From Streptococcus sp. (GTDB lineage: Bacteria; Bacillota; Bacilli; Lactobacillales; Streptococcaceae), in assembly GCA_030528055.1 (NCBI GenBank), contig JAUMZQ010000012.1, forward strand, positions 1-64,000: a stretch of 64,000 nucleotides of DNA, in the 5' to 3' direction. A program made the translations under genes and the position numbers. How positions within the stretch are numbered: position 1 is the stretch's first letter; each line of letters starts with the position of its first letter. The notes beneath the pieces are model-generated. The model had not been told where the DNA came from and searched no databases. It was given only the letters and a program-made list of their open reading frames with translations. Below are positions 57,208-64,000 of the stretch, piece after piece.

Positions 57208-58551
57208 ATGATGACAGAAATTACTCAATCATTTACAGAAAAACTATATGCTAACTATGAAGCCAATCCCAAATTTGCTGCTGTAGAAAATGCAGTCACT
57301 CACGGCGGACTATTGACTTCGCTAGAAAAACGTTCCAGTACAGCTGAAAATACTCCTGTTTTTTCAATCGACTTAACAAAAGACAAAGTAAGTGATCAAA
57401 AGGCTTCTGGACGTTGCTGGATGTTTGCGGCACTGAATACATTTCGTCATAAGATGACCGCAGATTTTAAATTAGAAAACTTTGAACTATCTCAAGCACA
57501 TACATTTTTTTGGGATAAATACGAAAAATCTAATTGGTTCTTAGAACAAGTGCTGGCTACTTCAAATCAAGAATTGACGAGTCGAAAAGTAAAATTCCTT
57601 CTAGACACACCACAACAAGATGGAGGACAATGGGATATGGTAGTTGCTCTTTTTGAAAAATACGGAGTGGTACCAAAATCAGTCTATCCAGAATCAATTT
57701 CTTCTAGCAACAGTAGAGAGTTAAACTTTATTCTTAATAAATTATTGCGTAAAGATGCTCAAATATTAAGAGATTTAGTGGCAAATCAAGCAGATGCTTC
57801 GACTATCCAAGCTAAGAAAGAGGAAATGTTACAAGAAATCTTTAACTTCCTTTCTATGTCTCTTGGCTTACCACCACGTACTTTTGATTTTTCTTATCGT
57901 GATGAGGACAATCAATTTTACAGCGAAAAGGGTTTGACACCACAAGAATTTTATAAAAAATATGTTGGGCTCAAACTGGAAGATTATGTATCAATCATCA
58001 ATGCACCAACTACAGATAAACCTTATGGACATTCCTATACAGTTGAAATGCTTGGGAATGTCGTCGGTGCACCTAAAGTTCGTTATCTAAATGTTGAAAT
58101 GTCTCGTTTGAAAGAACTGGCTATTCGTCAAATGCAGTTAGGCGAAAGTGTTTGGTTTGGTTCAGATGTTGGACAATCTAGCAATCGTAAAGCTGGGACA
58201 ATGGTTAAAGATATGCATGATTTAGCTTCTAGTATGGACATTCTTCTAACACAAGATAAGGCTGGACGTTTGGATTATAGCGAGAGTTTAATGACGCATG
58301 CCATGGTCTTGACAGGTGTAGATTTAGACGAAGAAGGAAATCCTACAAAATGGAAAGTCGAAAATTCTTGGGGTGAAAAAGTAGGAAATAAAGGATACTT
58401 TGTAGCTAGTGATAGCTGGATGGATGAGTATACTTATCAAATTGTTGTACGCAAGGACTTACTAACAGAAGAAGAATTAAGTGCTTACCAAGCAGAACCA
58501 ACTGTTTTAGCGCCATGGGATCCAATGGTAGCATTGGCAGACGAATATTAA
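57208..58551 (+). CDS. pepC: Aminopeptidase C (bleomycin hydrolase family)
   Basis: 447 residues of peptidase family C1B. Catalytic Cys70 is in KASGRCWMFAA; the histidine is in LMTHAMVLTGVD and the asparagine in KVENSWGEKVG. It is a cytoplasmic hexameric aminopeptidase of broad specificity in lactic acid bacteria. The first of two adjacent ATGs is used; AGGAGGAAAA fits either. Confidence 0.95.
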   Translation: MMTEITQSFTEKLYANYEANPKFAAVENAVTHGGLLTSLEKRSSTAENTPVFSIDLTKDKVSDQKASGRCWMFAALNTFRHKMTADFKLENFELSQAHTFFWDKYEKSNWFLEQVLATSNQELTSRKVKFLLDTPQQDGGQWDMVVALFEKYGVVPKSVYPESISSSNSRELNFILNKLLRKDAQILRDLVANQADASTIQAKKEEMLQEIFNFLSMSLGLPPRTFDFSYRDEDNQFYSEKGLTPQEFYKKYVGLKLEDYVSIINAPTTDKPYGHSYTVEMLGNVVGAPKVRYLNVEMSRLKELAIRQMQLGESVWFGSDVGQSSNRKAGTMVKDMHDLASSMDILLTQDKAGRLDYSESLMTHAMVLTGVDLDEEGNPTKWKVENSWGEKVGNKGYFVASDSWMDEYTYQIVVRKDLLTEEELSAYQAEPTVLAPWDPMVALADEY

Positions 58552-58576
58552 TCTATTTCATTACTTATTTAAAATA

Positions 58577-58614
58577 AAAAAATACAGACTAGTTAAATCT
58601 AGTCTGTATTTTTT
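58577..58614. terminator. Bidirectional terminator between pepC and pbp1A
   Basis: Sixteen-base perfect arms (58577-58592 and 58599-58614) around TTAAAT, A/T-tailed on both sides for the converging genes. Confidence 0.93.
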
Positions 58615-58627
58615 ATGTTTTGTTTTG

Positions 58628-60784
58628 TTATGGTTGTTGGTTAGATGAACTAGTTTGACTACTGTCGCTTTGTTCCGTTGAAGATTCAGAAGTTTGTGTG
58701 CTAGAGTTGGTCGTATCATTTGTTGCGTCACCATTATTTGTAGTGGTAGAAGATTCGGAGCTTACTTCACTTGACGAACTACTATAATATTGTTGGTTGT
58801 AGTAACGATTGGAAGTGCTAGAACCACTCAGATAAACATAAGATCCACTTCTGTACAATCCTGCTGGCATTTCCCAATCCTCTGAAGCCGAACCATCAGA
58901 AGCTAGATAAAGCATCATTTGACGGTAGACATCTGTTGCAACCTTAACCCCGTCATCTAGAACAGGAGTGAGACGATTGCTATAACCAGTCCAAACTGCC
59001 ATTGAGTATTTTGGAGTGTATCCAACAAATAGCTCATCTGGTGTTACAATGCTTGAATAATAGTACGGTTTCGTTAATTTTGCTAAATCTTCATCGGCAT
59101 AGTTAGAAGTTCCTGTTTTACCAGCTTGATAAATTCCAGAGATAGCAGCATTGGTACCTGTACCAGACTGTAGAACGGTTTTCATCATATCTGTCATCAT
59201 GTAAGCAGTCGTTTCTTTCATAGCCTTGCTACCGCTGTTAGAGAAAGTTTTCTCTGTTCCATCACTAAAGACAACTCGGTTGACATATTGCGGTTTGTAA
59301 TAAGTTCCACCGTTGGCGAAACTAGCGTAGGCTGCAGCCATTTTCTCGCTACTAGCTCCATATTCGTTTCCAGATTTGCTTGTATTACTTGAAATGGCAT
59401 TGGCATAATTCATTTCTGGATAGTTAATTCCTATACCATTTAAGAATTTTAGGGAGTTTTCTAGGCCGACCGCATCTAATGTTTTGACCGCTGGAACGTT
59501 CCGCGATTCCTGTATCGCATACTGGACAGTAATCCATCCAAAATATTTCTTATCCCAGTTATATACTGGAGTATTTGAATAAGGGAAGTAGTAAGGAGCG
59601 TCTTGAATAGAAGCGGCTGTTGATGAATAAACACCATCCTCAATCGCAGGAGCATAGTCTGAGATTGGTTTCATAGTGGAACCAAAATCACGATTTGTCT
59701 CAACGGCTTGGTTGGTACCAAAAGAAACATTGGATGATTGATGGCGAGAACCTAATTGTGCAATGACTTTACCGGTTGTAACATCCATGATAGTAGAAGC
59801 TACTTGCATCTCATCATCGGGATAAGCAACATATTCATCGGTGTTGTAAATATCCCAAAGTTTTTTCTGTGCCTCAGTGTTGACATTGGTGTAGACATCC
59901 ATCCCCGTTGTCAATAAGTTATAGCCTGTTTCGTCTTCTACTTGTTCAATGACTTGTTTTAGGTAATTATCCATATAAGCTGGATAGCTAGAAGAAGCCT
60001 TCAAACTTTGTAAACCATCAGTAATTGCCGTGTTTTTAGCTTGTTCATATTGTTCGTCAGTGATTGTTTTTAAATCATGCATTTCACGTAGAACAAGATT
60101 ACGCCGATTTGTTGCTGCTTCAGGGTTGGTATAAGGGTCATATTGATTAGGAGCTTGAGGCATACCAGCTAAGAGAGCGATTTGAGGTAGTGAGAGATCT
60201 TTCAAATCTTTTCCATAGTAACTTTGAGCAGCTGTTTGCATCCCATAGTTTCCGTTAGACATATAAACTTTATTAATATAATAGGTAAGAATTTCTTGCT
60301 TTGTGGCACGTCGTTCTAACTGTGCTGCTAACCAAGCCTCTTGTATTTTACGGGAGAGAGTCGCATCGGATGATGAGGTGGAGAAGTAAGTCAGCTTAAT
60401 CAATTGCTGTGTCAAGGTAGAACCACCTTGTCTGCCACCTTTTAGGTTGTTCAAAAATGATCCAACGATACGGATGAAGTCCACTCCGCGATGGCTAAAG
60501 TAACGATGATCTTCAATAGCCGTAATAGCATTAACTAAATCTGTAGGAATTTCAGATGTTTCTGCGTTAACCCGCTTTTCAGCACCTAAGTCGGCGATTA
60601 AATTATTATCGCTATCATAGATTTTACTTGAAGTCGTTGCTATTAAATCTTTTTCGGAAAGTTTGGGAGCTTTTGATGCATAATAAGTAAAGACTAAACA
60701 TCCAGTCACAAAACATGCCATAAGAAATAGTAAGAGTGCACTGGCGAGATACTTTAATACTCGCAACAGAATTTGTTTATTCAT
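58628..60784 (-). CDS. pbp1A: Penicillin-binding protein 1A, bifunctional
   Basis: 718 residues from the ATG at 60784, where the frame overlaps recU by eight bases. One membrane anchor (about 8-35) is followed by the GT51 domain with [10 protein letters not shown] and [11 protein letters not shown]. The transpeptidase has Ser369-Thr-Met-Lys, SRN at 427 and KTGT at 556. The Thr of STMK, often altered in resistant pneumococcal PBP1a, is unchanged. A tail of about 50 residues is almost entirely Ser/Thr/Asn/Gln. It polymerises and cross-links peptidoglycan at the septum and periphery. Confidence 0.95.
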   Translation of the reverse strand: MNKQILLRVLKYLASALLLFLMACFVTGCLVFTYYASKAPKLSEKDLIATTSSKIYDSDNNLIADLGAEKRVNAETSEIPTDLVNAITAIEDHRYFSHRGVDFIRIVGSFLNNLKGGRQGGSTLTQQLIKLTYFSTSSSDATLSRKIQEAWLAAQLERRATKQEILTYYINKVYMSNGNYGMQTAAQSYYGKDLKDLSLPQIALLAGMPQAPNQYDPYTNPEAATNRRNLVLREMHDLKTITDEQYEQAKNTAITDGLQSLKASSSYPAYMDNYLKQVIEQVEDETGYNLLTTGMDVYTNVNTEAQKKLWDIYNTDEYVAYPDDEMQVASTIMDVTTGKVIAQLGSRHQSSNVSFGTNQAVETNRDFGSTMKPISDYAPAIEDGVYSSTAASIQDAPYYFPYSNTPVYNWDKKYFGWITVQYAIQESRNVPAVKTLDAVGLENSLKFLNGIGINYPEMNYANAISSNTSKSGNEYGASSEKMAAAYASFANGGTYYKPQYVNRVVFSDGTEKTFSNSGSKAMKETTAYMMTDMMKTVLQSGTGTNAAISGIYQAGKTGTSNYADEDLAKLTKPYYYSSIVTPDELFVGYTPKYSMAVWTGYSNRLTPVLDDGVKVATDVYRQMMLYLASDGSASEDWEMPAGLYRSGSYVYLSGSSTSNRYYNQQYYSSSSSEVSSESSTTTNNGDATNDTTNSSTQTSESSTEQSDSSQTSSSNQQP

Positions 60785-61379
60785 TTGTAATACCACCTAG
60801 TAGTTTTTGTTCAATAATCTCAAGATAAGGAATGCTAGGAAAAGGTTGCATTTCAACTAGATACCCAACTTTTTGGATATAAGATAGAGGCATTGACTTT
60901 CCTCCCTTATCTGCTCTATAAAATTCAATTAAATAAGAAGCTGGAAGAAGATAAGTTTCCTTTAAACTAGAAAAGTGCAAAAGAACAAAGCAAATACCAT
61001 CTTGCTTTAAGACTGCTTCCATATGTTCAATCTGGTGTTGGTGAAAATTTTTCATAGGCATAGACTGCTTTTGACGAGTTTCTTTCGCTTCAAAGTCAAT
61101 GTAATGCCCCTTGTATACACCAGAATAGTCAGTTGTAGAAGCTTGCCTAAAATAAGCTTCAATAATTTTAGCTTGACTTCGTTTGGGATAGTCTACTTTG
61201 ACAATTTGAATAGGTGTGGGTTTCTTATGAATGACGGCGAGTCCTTTTCTTAAGTAGTAGTGATTAGACTCATTAATCATTTTTTCAAAAGTTATTCCAC
61301 GGTTGGCAAAGTCAGTTCTATCTGGCGAAGCTTTTGCTAGTTTATTTTTTGTTTTTAGCTTATGTGGATAGTTGACCAT
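60777..61379 (-). CDS. recU: Holliday-junction resolvase RecU
   Basis: 200 residues. Resolvase core segments are [36 protein letters not shown] (nuclease D...E.K) and [22 protein letters not shown]. It cuts recombination intermediates and aids chromosome segregation. The pairing with pbp1A, with overlapping reading frames, is conserved in Gram-positive cocci. It is divergent from the YpsA-like gene. Confidence 0.94.
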   Translation of the reverse strand: MVNYPHKLKTKNKLAKASPDRTDFANRGITFEKMINESNHYYLRKGLAVIHKKPTPIQIVKVDYPKRSQAKIIEAYFRQASTTDYSGVYKGHYIDFEAKETRQKQSMPMKNFHQHQIEHMEAVLKQDGICFVLLHFSSLKETYLLPASYLIEFYRADKGGKSMPLSYIQKVGYLVEMQPFPSIPYLEIIEQKLLGGITNE

Positions 61380-61447
61380 AGAACTCCTTATTGGTACAAT
61401 AACATCACTCTATTATATCATAAAAACAAAATTTAAGGGGAAAATAA

Positions 61448-61975
61448 ATGTCCAGACTATTGATTACTGGCTATAAATCGTTTGAATTAGGAATTTTTTC
61501 TGAAAAGGATGTGCGAATACAAATTATCAAACAAGCTATTCGACAAGATTTGCTTTTATTTTTAGATAATGGACTGGAATGGATTGTTTTTACAGGCAAT
61601 CTTGGTTTTGAAATGTGGGCATTGGAAGTTGCTAGAGAACTACAAGAGGATTATGATTTTAAAATTGCTACAATTTTTATGTTTGAAAATCAAGGAGCTA
61701 ATTGGAATGAAGAAAATCAAAGTAAACTCGCTTTATTTAAACAAGTAAATTTTGTAAAATACGCCTATCCGAGTTATGAAAATCCTAGTCAATTTAGAGA
61801 TTATAATCAATTCCTTATTCAAAATACTGATGAAGCTTATATTTTTTACGATGAGGAAAAAGAAACAAATTTGAATTATCTTTACCAAGAGATGAAAAAA
61901 CAAGAACAATATTTTACCAAAAAGTTAACATTTGATGACTTAAATAATCAAGCAGAAATTTTTTCAGAAAAATGA
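61448..61975 (+). CDS. DUF1273 / YpsA-like SLOG-domain protein
   Basis: 175 residues: [18 protein letters not shown], a Rossmann-like segment ([18 protein letters not shown]) and [18 protein letters not shown]. This is the SLOG family that includes B. subtilis YpsA, reported to influence cell division. The neighbour gpsB is a division gene, which fits. Ligand unknown. It starts behind AAGGGGAAAA. Confidence 0.85.
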   Translation: MSRLLITGYKSFELGIFSEKDVRIQIIKQAIRQDLLLFLDNGLEWIVFTGNLGFEMWALEVARELQEDYDFKIATIFMFENQGANWNEENQSKLALFKQVNFVKYAYPSYENPSQFRDYNQFLIQNTDEAYIFYDEEKETNLNYLYQEMKKQEQYFTKKLTFDDLNNQAEIFSEK

Positions 61976-61985
61976 GGGATAAATC

Positions 61986-62015
61986 TTGATTTTTATGGTT
62001 GGTTTTGTATATAAT
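61986..62015 (+). promoter_or_regulatory. gpsB promoter
   Basis: TTGATT (61986-61991), 18 bases, TATAAT (62010-62015), 31 bases before the gpsB start. Confidence 0.7.
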
Positions 62016-62045
62016 TGAATAGACAAAACAGATAGGAGAGAGAAT

Positions 62046-62405
62046 ATGGCAAGTATTATTTTTACAGCAAAAGACATTTTTGATCAAGATTTTAAACAAC
62101 AAGTACGTGGATACAGCAAGACAGAGGTAGATGACTTCTTAGATGATGTTATTAAAGACTATGAAACTTATACCGCTTTGGTAAAAGAATTGCGTGAGGA
62201 AAATCGTCGTTTGAAGGAAGAATTGGCGCACAAACCAGCCGCTCCAACACCGACACCAACGACTCCAACACCATCAAAACCATTGCAAGAATCTACTGTT
62301 GATATTCCACAAATGGCAACTGCGACGAATTTTGATATTTTAAGACGATTGAATCGCTTAGAAAAGGAAGTCTTTGGTAAAAATATTGTTGATCGAGATT
62401 TTTAA
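62046..62405 (+). CDS. gpsB: Cell-division protein GpsB
   Basis: 119 residues. The N-terminal DivIVA-type lipid/peptide-binding domain reads [35 protein letters not shown], followed by a coiled coil (to about 65). A Pro/Thr linker (about 70-85) leads to the short C-terminal oligomerisation helix ([16 protein letters not shown]). It coordinates septal and peripheral wall synthesis with PBPs and StkP. Its nearness to pbp1A is notable. Confidence 0.95.
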   Translation: MASIIFTAKDIFDQDFKQQVRGYSKTEVDDFLDDVIKDYETYTALVKELREENRRLKEELAHKPAAPTPTPTTPTPSKPLQESTVDIPQMATATNFDILRRLNRLEKEVFGKNIVDRDF

Positions 62406-62426
62406 TTCGCTCGTATAGCATAGATA

Positions 62427-62812
62427 GTGCAATTTTTGGATAATCGCATGAGATGTCGTATCATTTCATGAGGAAAGTCCATGCTAGCACGGACTGTGAT
62501 GTCCGTAGTGTTTGTGCTAGGCGAAACAATAAGCCTAGGGACGATTTTTTCGTTACGGCGACTGAAATGGCTAAGTCTTTTTGATAAGTCAAAATAGGTC
62601 TGAAAGTGCCACAGTGACGTAGTTTTTGTGGAAACACAAAAAGTGGAACGCGGTAAACCCCTCAAGCTAGCAACCCAAACTTTGGTCGGGGCACGGAATG
62701 CGTGGAAACGAACATAGCATTCTGACTGGAAACAGTAGACAGATGATTATCAAAAGAAATAATACCTAGTTATTTCTGGAACAAAACATGGCTTATAGAA
62801 AATTGCATATAG
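62427..62812 (+). ncRNA. rnpB: RNase P RNA (bacterial type B)
   Basis: The ends pair: GTGCAATTTT near 62427 with AAAATTGCAT near 62800-62810 (helix P1). Conserved elements are GAGGAAAGTCCATGCTAGCACGG (62470-62492), GGCGAAAC / AAGCCTAGGGACG, and ACAGATGATTATC followed by GGAACAAAACATGGCTTATAG near the 3' end. These are the universal RNase P RNA core motifs. Length about 385 fits streptococcal rnpB. It matures tRNA 5' ends with RnpA. Exact ends are estimated to within a few bases. Confidence 0.95.
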
Positions 62813-62815
62813 GTT

Positions 62816-62841
62816 GGCTAGCGTATGCTAGCTTTTATTTT
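62816..62841 (+). terminator. rnpB terminator
   Basis: GCTAGC-GTAT-GCTAGC hairpin (62817-62832) followed by TTTTATTTT. Confidence 0.85.
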
Positions 62842-62855
62842 GAGGATACTAATTC

Positions 62856-64000
62856 ATGAAAAAAATATTTCATCTAGTTGCTACTGCTGCGGCTGGATTA
62901 GAAGCTGTCGTTGGTCGTGAGATTCGGAATATGGATTTGGAATGTCAGGTTGAAAATGGCAGAGTTAGCTTTCAAGGCGATATCGAAACGATTATCAAAA
63001 CGAATCTATGGTTGCGTTCTGCTGATCGCATCAAGATTGTAGTGGGGACATTTCCAGCTAAGACTTTTGAAGAACTGTTTCAGGGGATTTTCTCACTAGA
63101 TTGGGAAGACTACTTACAACTTGGAGCAAGATTTCCTATTTCTAAAGCAAAGTGTGTTAAATCTAAGCTACACAATGAACCAAGCGTTCAAGCTATATCT
63201 AAGAAAGCAGTTGTAAAGAAATTGCAACGCCACTATGCTCGTCCAGAGAATGTACCATTAATAGAAAATGGACCAGAATTTAAAATAGAAGTATCTATTC
63301 TAAAAGATAAGGTAACTGTTTTTATTGATACAACTGGATCCAGTCTTTTCAAACGAGGCTATCGTATTGATAAAGGAGGAGCACCGATTAAAGAAAATAT
63401 GGCTGCTGCTATTTTACTTTTATCCAACTGGTATCCAGATAAACCATTGATTGATCCTACTTGCGGTTCAGGAACCTTTTGTATCGAAGCGGCGATGATT
63501 GGACAAAATAGAGCACCAGGTCTTTATCGAGAATTTTCCTTTGAAAATTGGAACTGGGTACCAAAGGAGTTAGTGCACCAGATTAGAAAAGATGCACTAA
63601 ATCAAATAAATACAGAGATCCAGCTAGATATTTTAGGGTCTGATATTGATGGTCGCATGGTGGATATTGCTAGAAAAAATGCAGAACAAGCAGGTGTTGC
63701 AGGACAAATTTCCTTTAAACAAATGCGTCTGCAAGATTTACACACGGACAAGATAAATGGAGTTATCATCTCAAATCCTCCGTATGGAGAACGTTTGTTG
63801 AATGAGTCAGACATCACAAAACTGTATCAAGAAATGGGACAAACTTTTGCTCCATTGAAAACATGGAGTAAGTTTATCCTAACCAGTGACGAAATGTTTG
63901 AGACGAAGTTCGGCAGCCAAGCTGATAAAAAACGAAAACTTTATAACGGAACGTTGAAAGTGGATTTATATCAATATTTTGGCCAAAGGGTCAAACGCCA
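62856..64000 (+). CDS. rlmL: THUMP-domain class I RNA methyltransferase, RlmL/YpsC type (3' end outside the window)
   Basis: An open frame from the ATG at 62856 (TGAGGA upstream) runs to the right edge with no stop, 381 codons. It begins KKIFHLVATAAAGLEAVVGREIRNM. A THUMP domain (about 45-155) precedes the Rossmann methyltransferase with DPTCGSGTFCIEAAMIG (SAM loop) and the catalytic NPPYGERL near residue 308. This domain set belongs to the RlmL N-terminal / YpsC family that makes N2-methylguanosine in 23S rRNA. The usual length is near 385, so very little is missing. Confidence 0.9.
   Translation, partial: MKKIFHLVATAAAGLEAVVGREIRNMDLECQVENGRVSFQGDIETIIKTNLWLRSADRIKIVVGTFPAKTFEELFQGIFSLDWEDYLQLGARFPISKAKCVKSKLHNEPSVQAISKKAVVKKLQRHYARPENVPLIENGPEFKIEVSILKDKVTVFIDTTGSSLFKRGYRIDKGGAPIKENMAAAILLLSNWYPDKPLIDPTCGSGTFCIEAAMIGQNRAPGLYREFSFENWNWVPKELVHQIRKDALNQINTEIQLDILGSDIDGRMVDIARKNAEQAGVAGQISFKQMRLQDLHTDKINGVIISNPPYGERLLNESDITKLYQEMGQTFAPLKTWSKFILTSDEMFETKFGSQADKKRKLYNGTLKVDLYQYFGQRVKR

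Noticed and set aside
62402..62665. An 87-codon minus-strand ORF after gpsB
   Set aside because: It is the antisense of the rnpB gene, whose structure explains the sequence conservation; no ribosome site precedes it.

Overview
This window is low-G+C Gram-positive chromosome and almost certainly Streptococcus. The type II fatty-acid cluster has the streptococcal order fabM-fabT-fabH-acpP-fabK-fabD-fabG-fabF-accB-fabZ-accC-accD-accA. It also carries a two-gene glycyl-tRNA synthetase, a histidine-triad/AdcAII zinc locus, manLMN-manO, and the recU/pbp1A | ypsA-gpsB-rnpB-rlmL block. The overall layout resembles the S. suis group most, but I infer this from gene content and order only.

Layout. 1-4.5 kb is accessory: the end of an ISL3-like insertion sequence, a leader peptide with a GNAT acetyltransferase and an MFS exporter, a Nudix hydrolase, a LURP-one protein and a broken aminoglycoside nucleotidyltransferase-like gene. 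4.5-9.3 kb (minus strand) is a TetR-controlled operon of two ABC exporter half-transporters and an HXXEE membrane protein. 9.5-21.8 kb holds lysC (minus) and the fatty-acid genes, with three FabT-like palindromes at fabM, fabT and fabK. 21.9-24.6 kb is a small unit of unknown function: an AhpD-like protein, an acyl-CoA-dehydrogenase-like flavoprotein and a TehA-like transporter. 24.6-29.4 kb (minus) is serS behind a T-box, manO, and the mannose PTS manLMN under a probable cre site. 29.7-33.7 kb is serC-serA-ogt, a Spx/ArsC-like gene and nth. 33.8-39.4 kb is the rimP-nusA-ylxR-ylxQ-infB-rbfA translation operon. 39.6-42.1 kb is nagA, a small membrane protein and an aldo/keto reductase. 42.2-46.5 kb is a zinc-starvation locus: AdcR boxes face outward to adcAII plus a histidine-triad gene, and to a zinc-free S14 paralogue. 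46.5-48.5 kb is a LysR/YeiH divergent pair. 48.7-53.4 kb is a large surface subtilase with no LPXTG motif. 53.5-58.6 kb is T-box-glyQS, a DUF896 gene and pepC. 58.6-64 kb is pbp1A-recU (minus), ypsA-like, gpsB, rnpB, and a THUMP methyltransferase gene that runs off the right edge.

How the genes work together. Most of the window is housekeeping: lipid synthesis, translation, cell division and peptidoglycan. Its control signals are readable: FabT, AdcR and TetR operators, a cre site, and two T-boxes. Two genes are visibly broken: the nucleotidyltransferase, and the histidine-triad gene, which has a single in-frame TGA. I see no tRNA genes, no 5S/16S/23S rRNA genes, no CRISPR array and no prophage.
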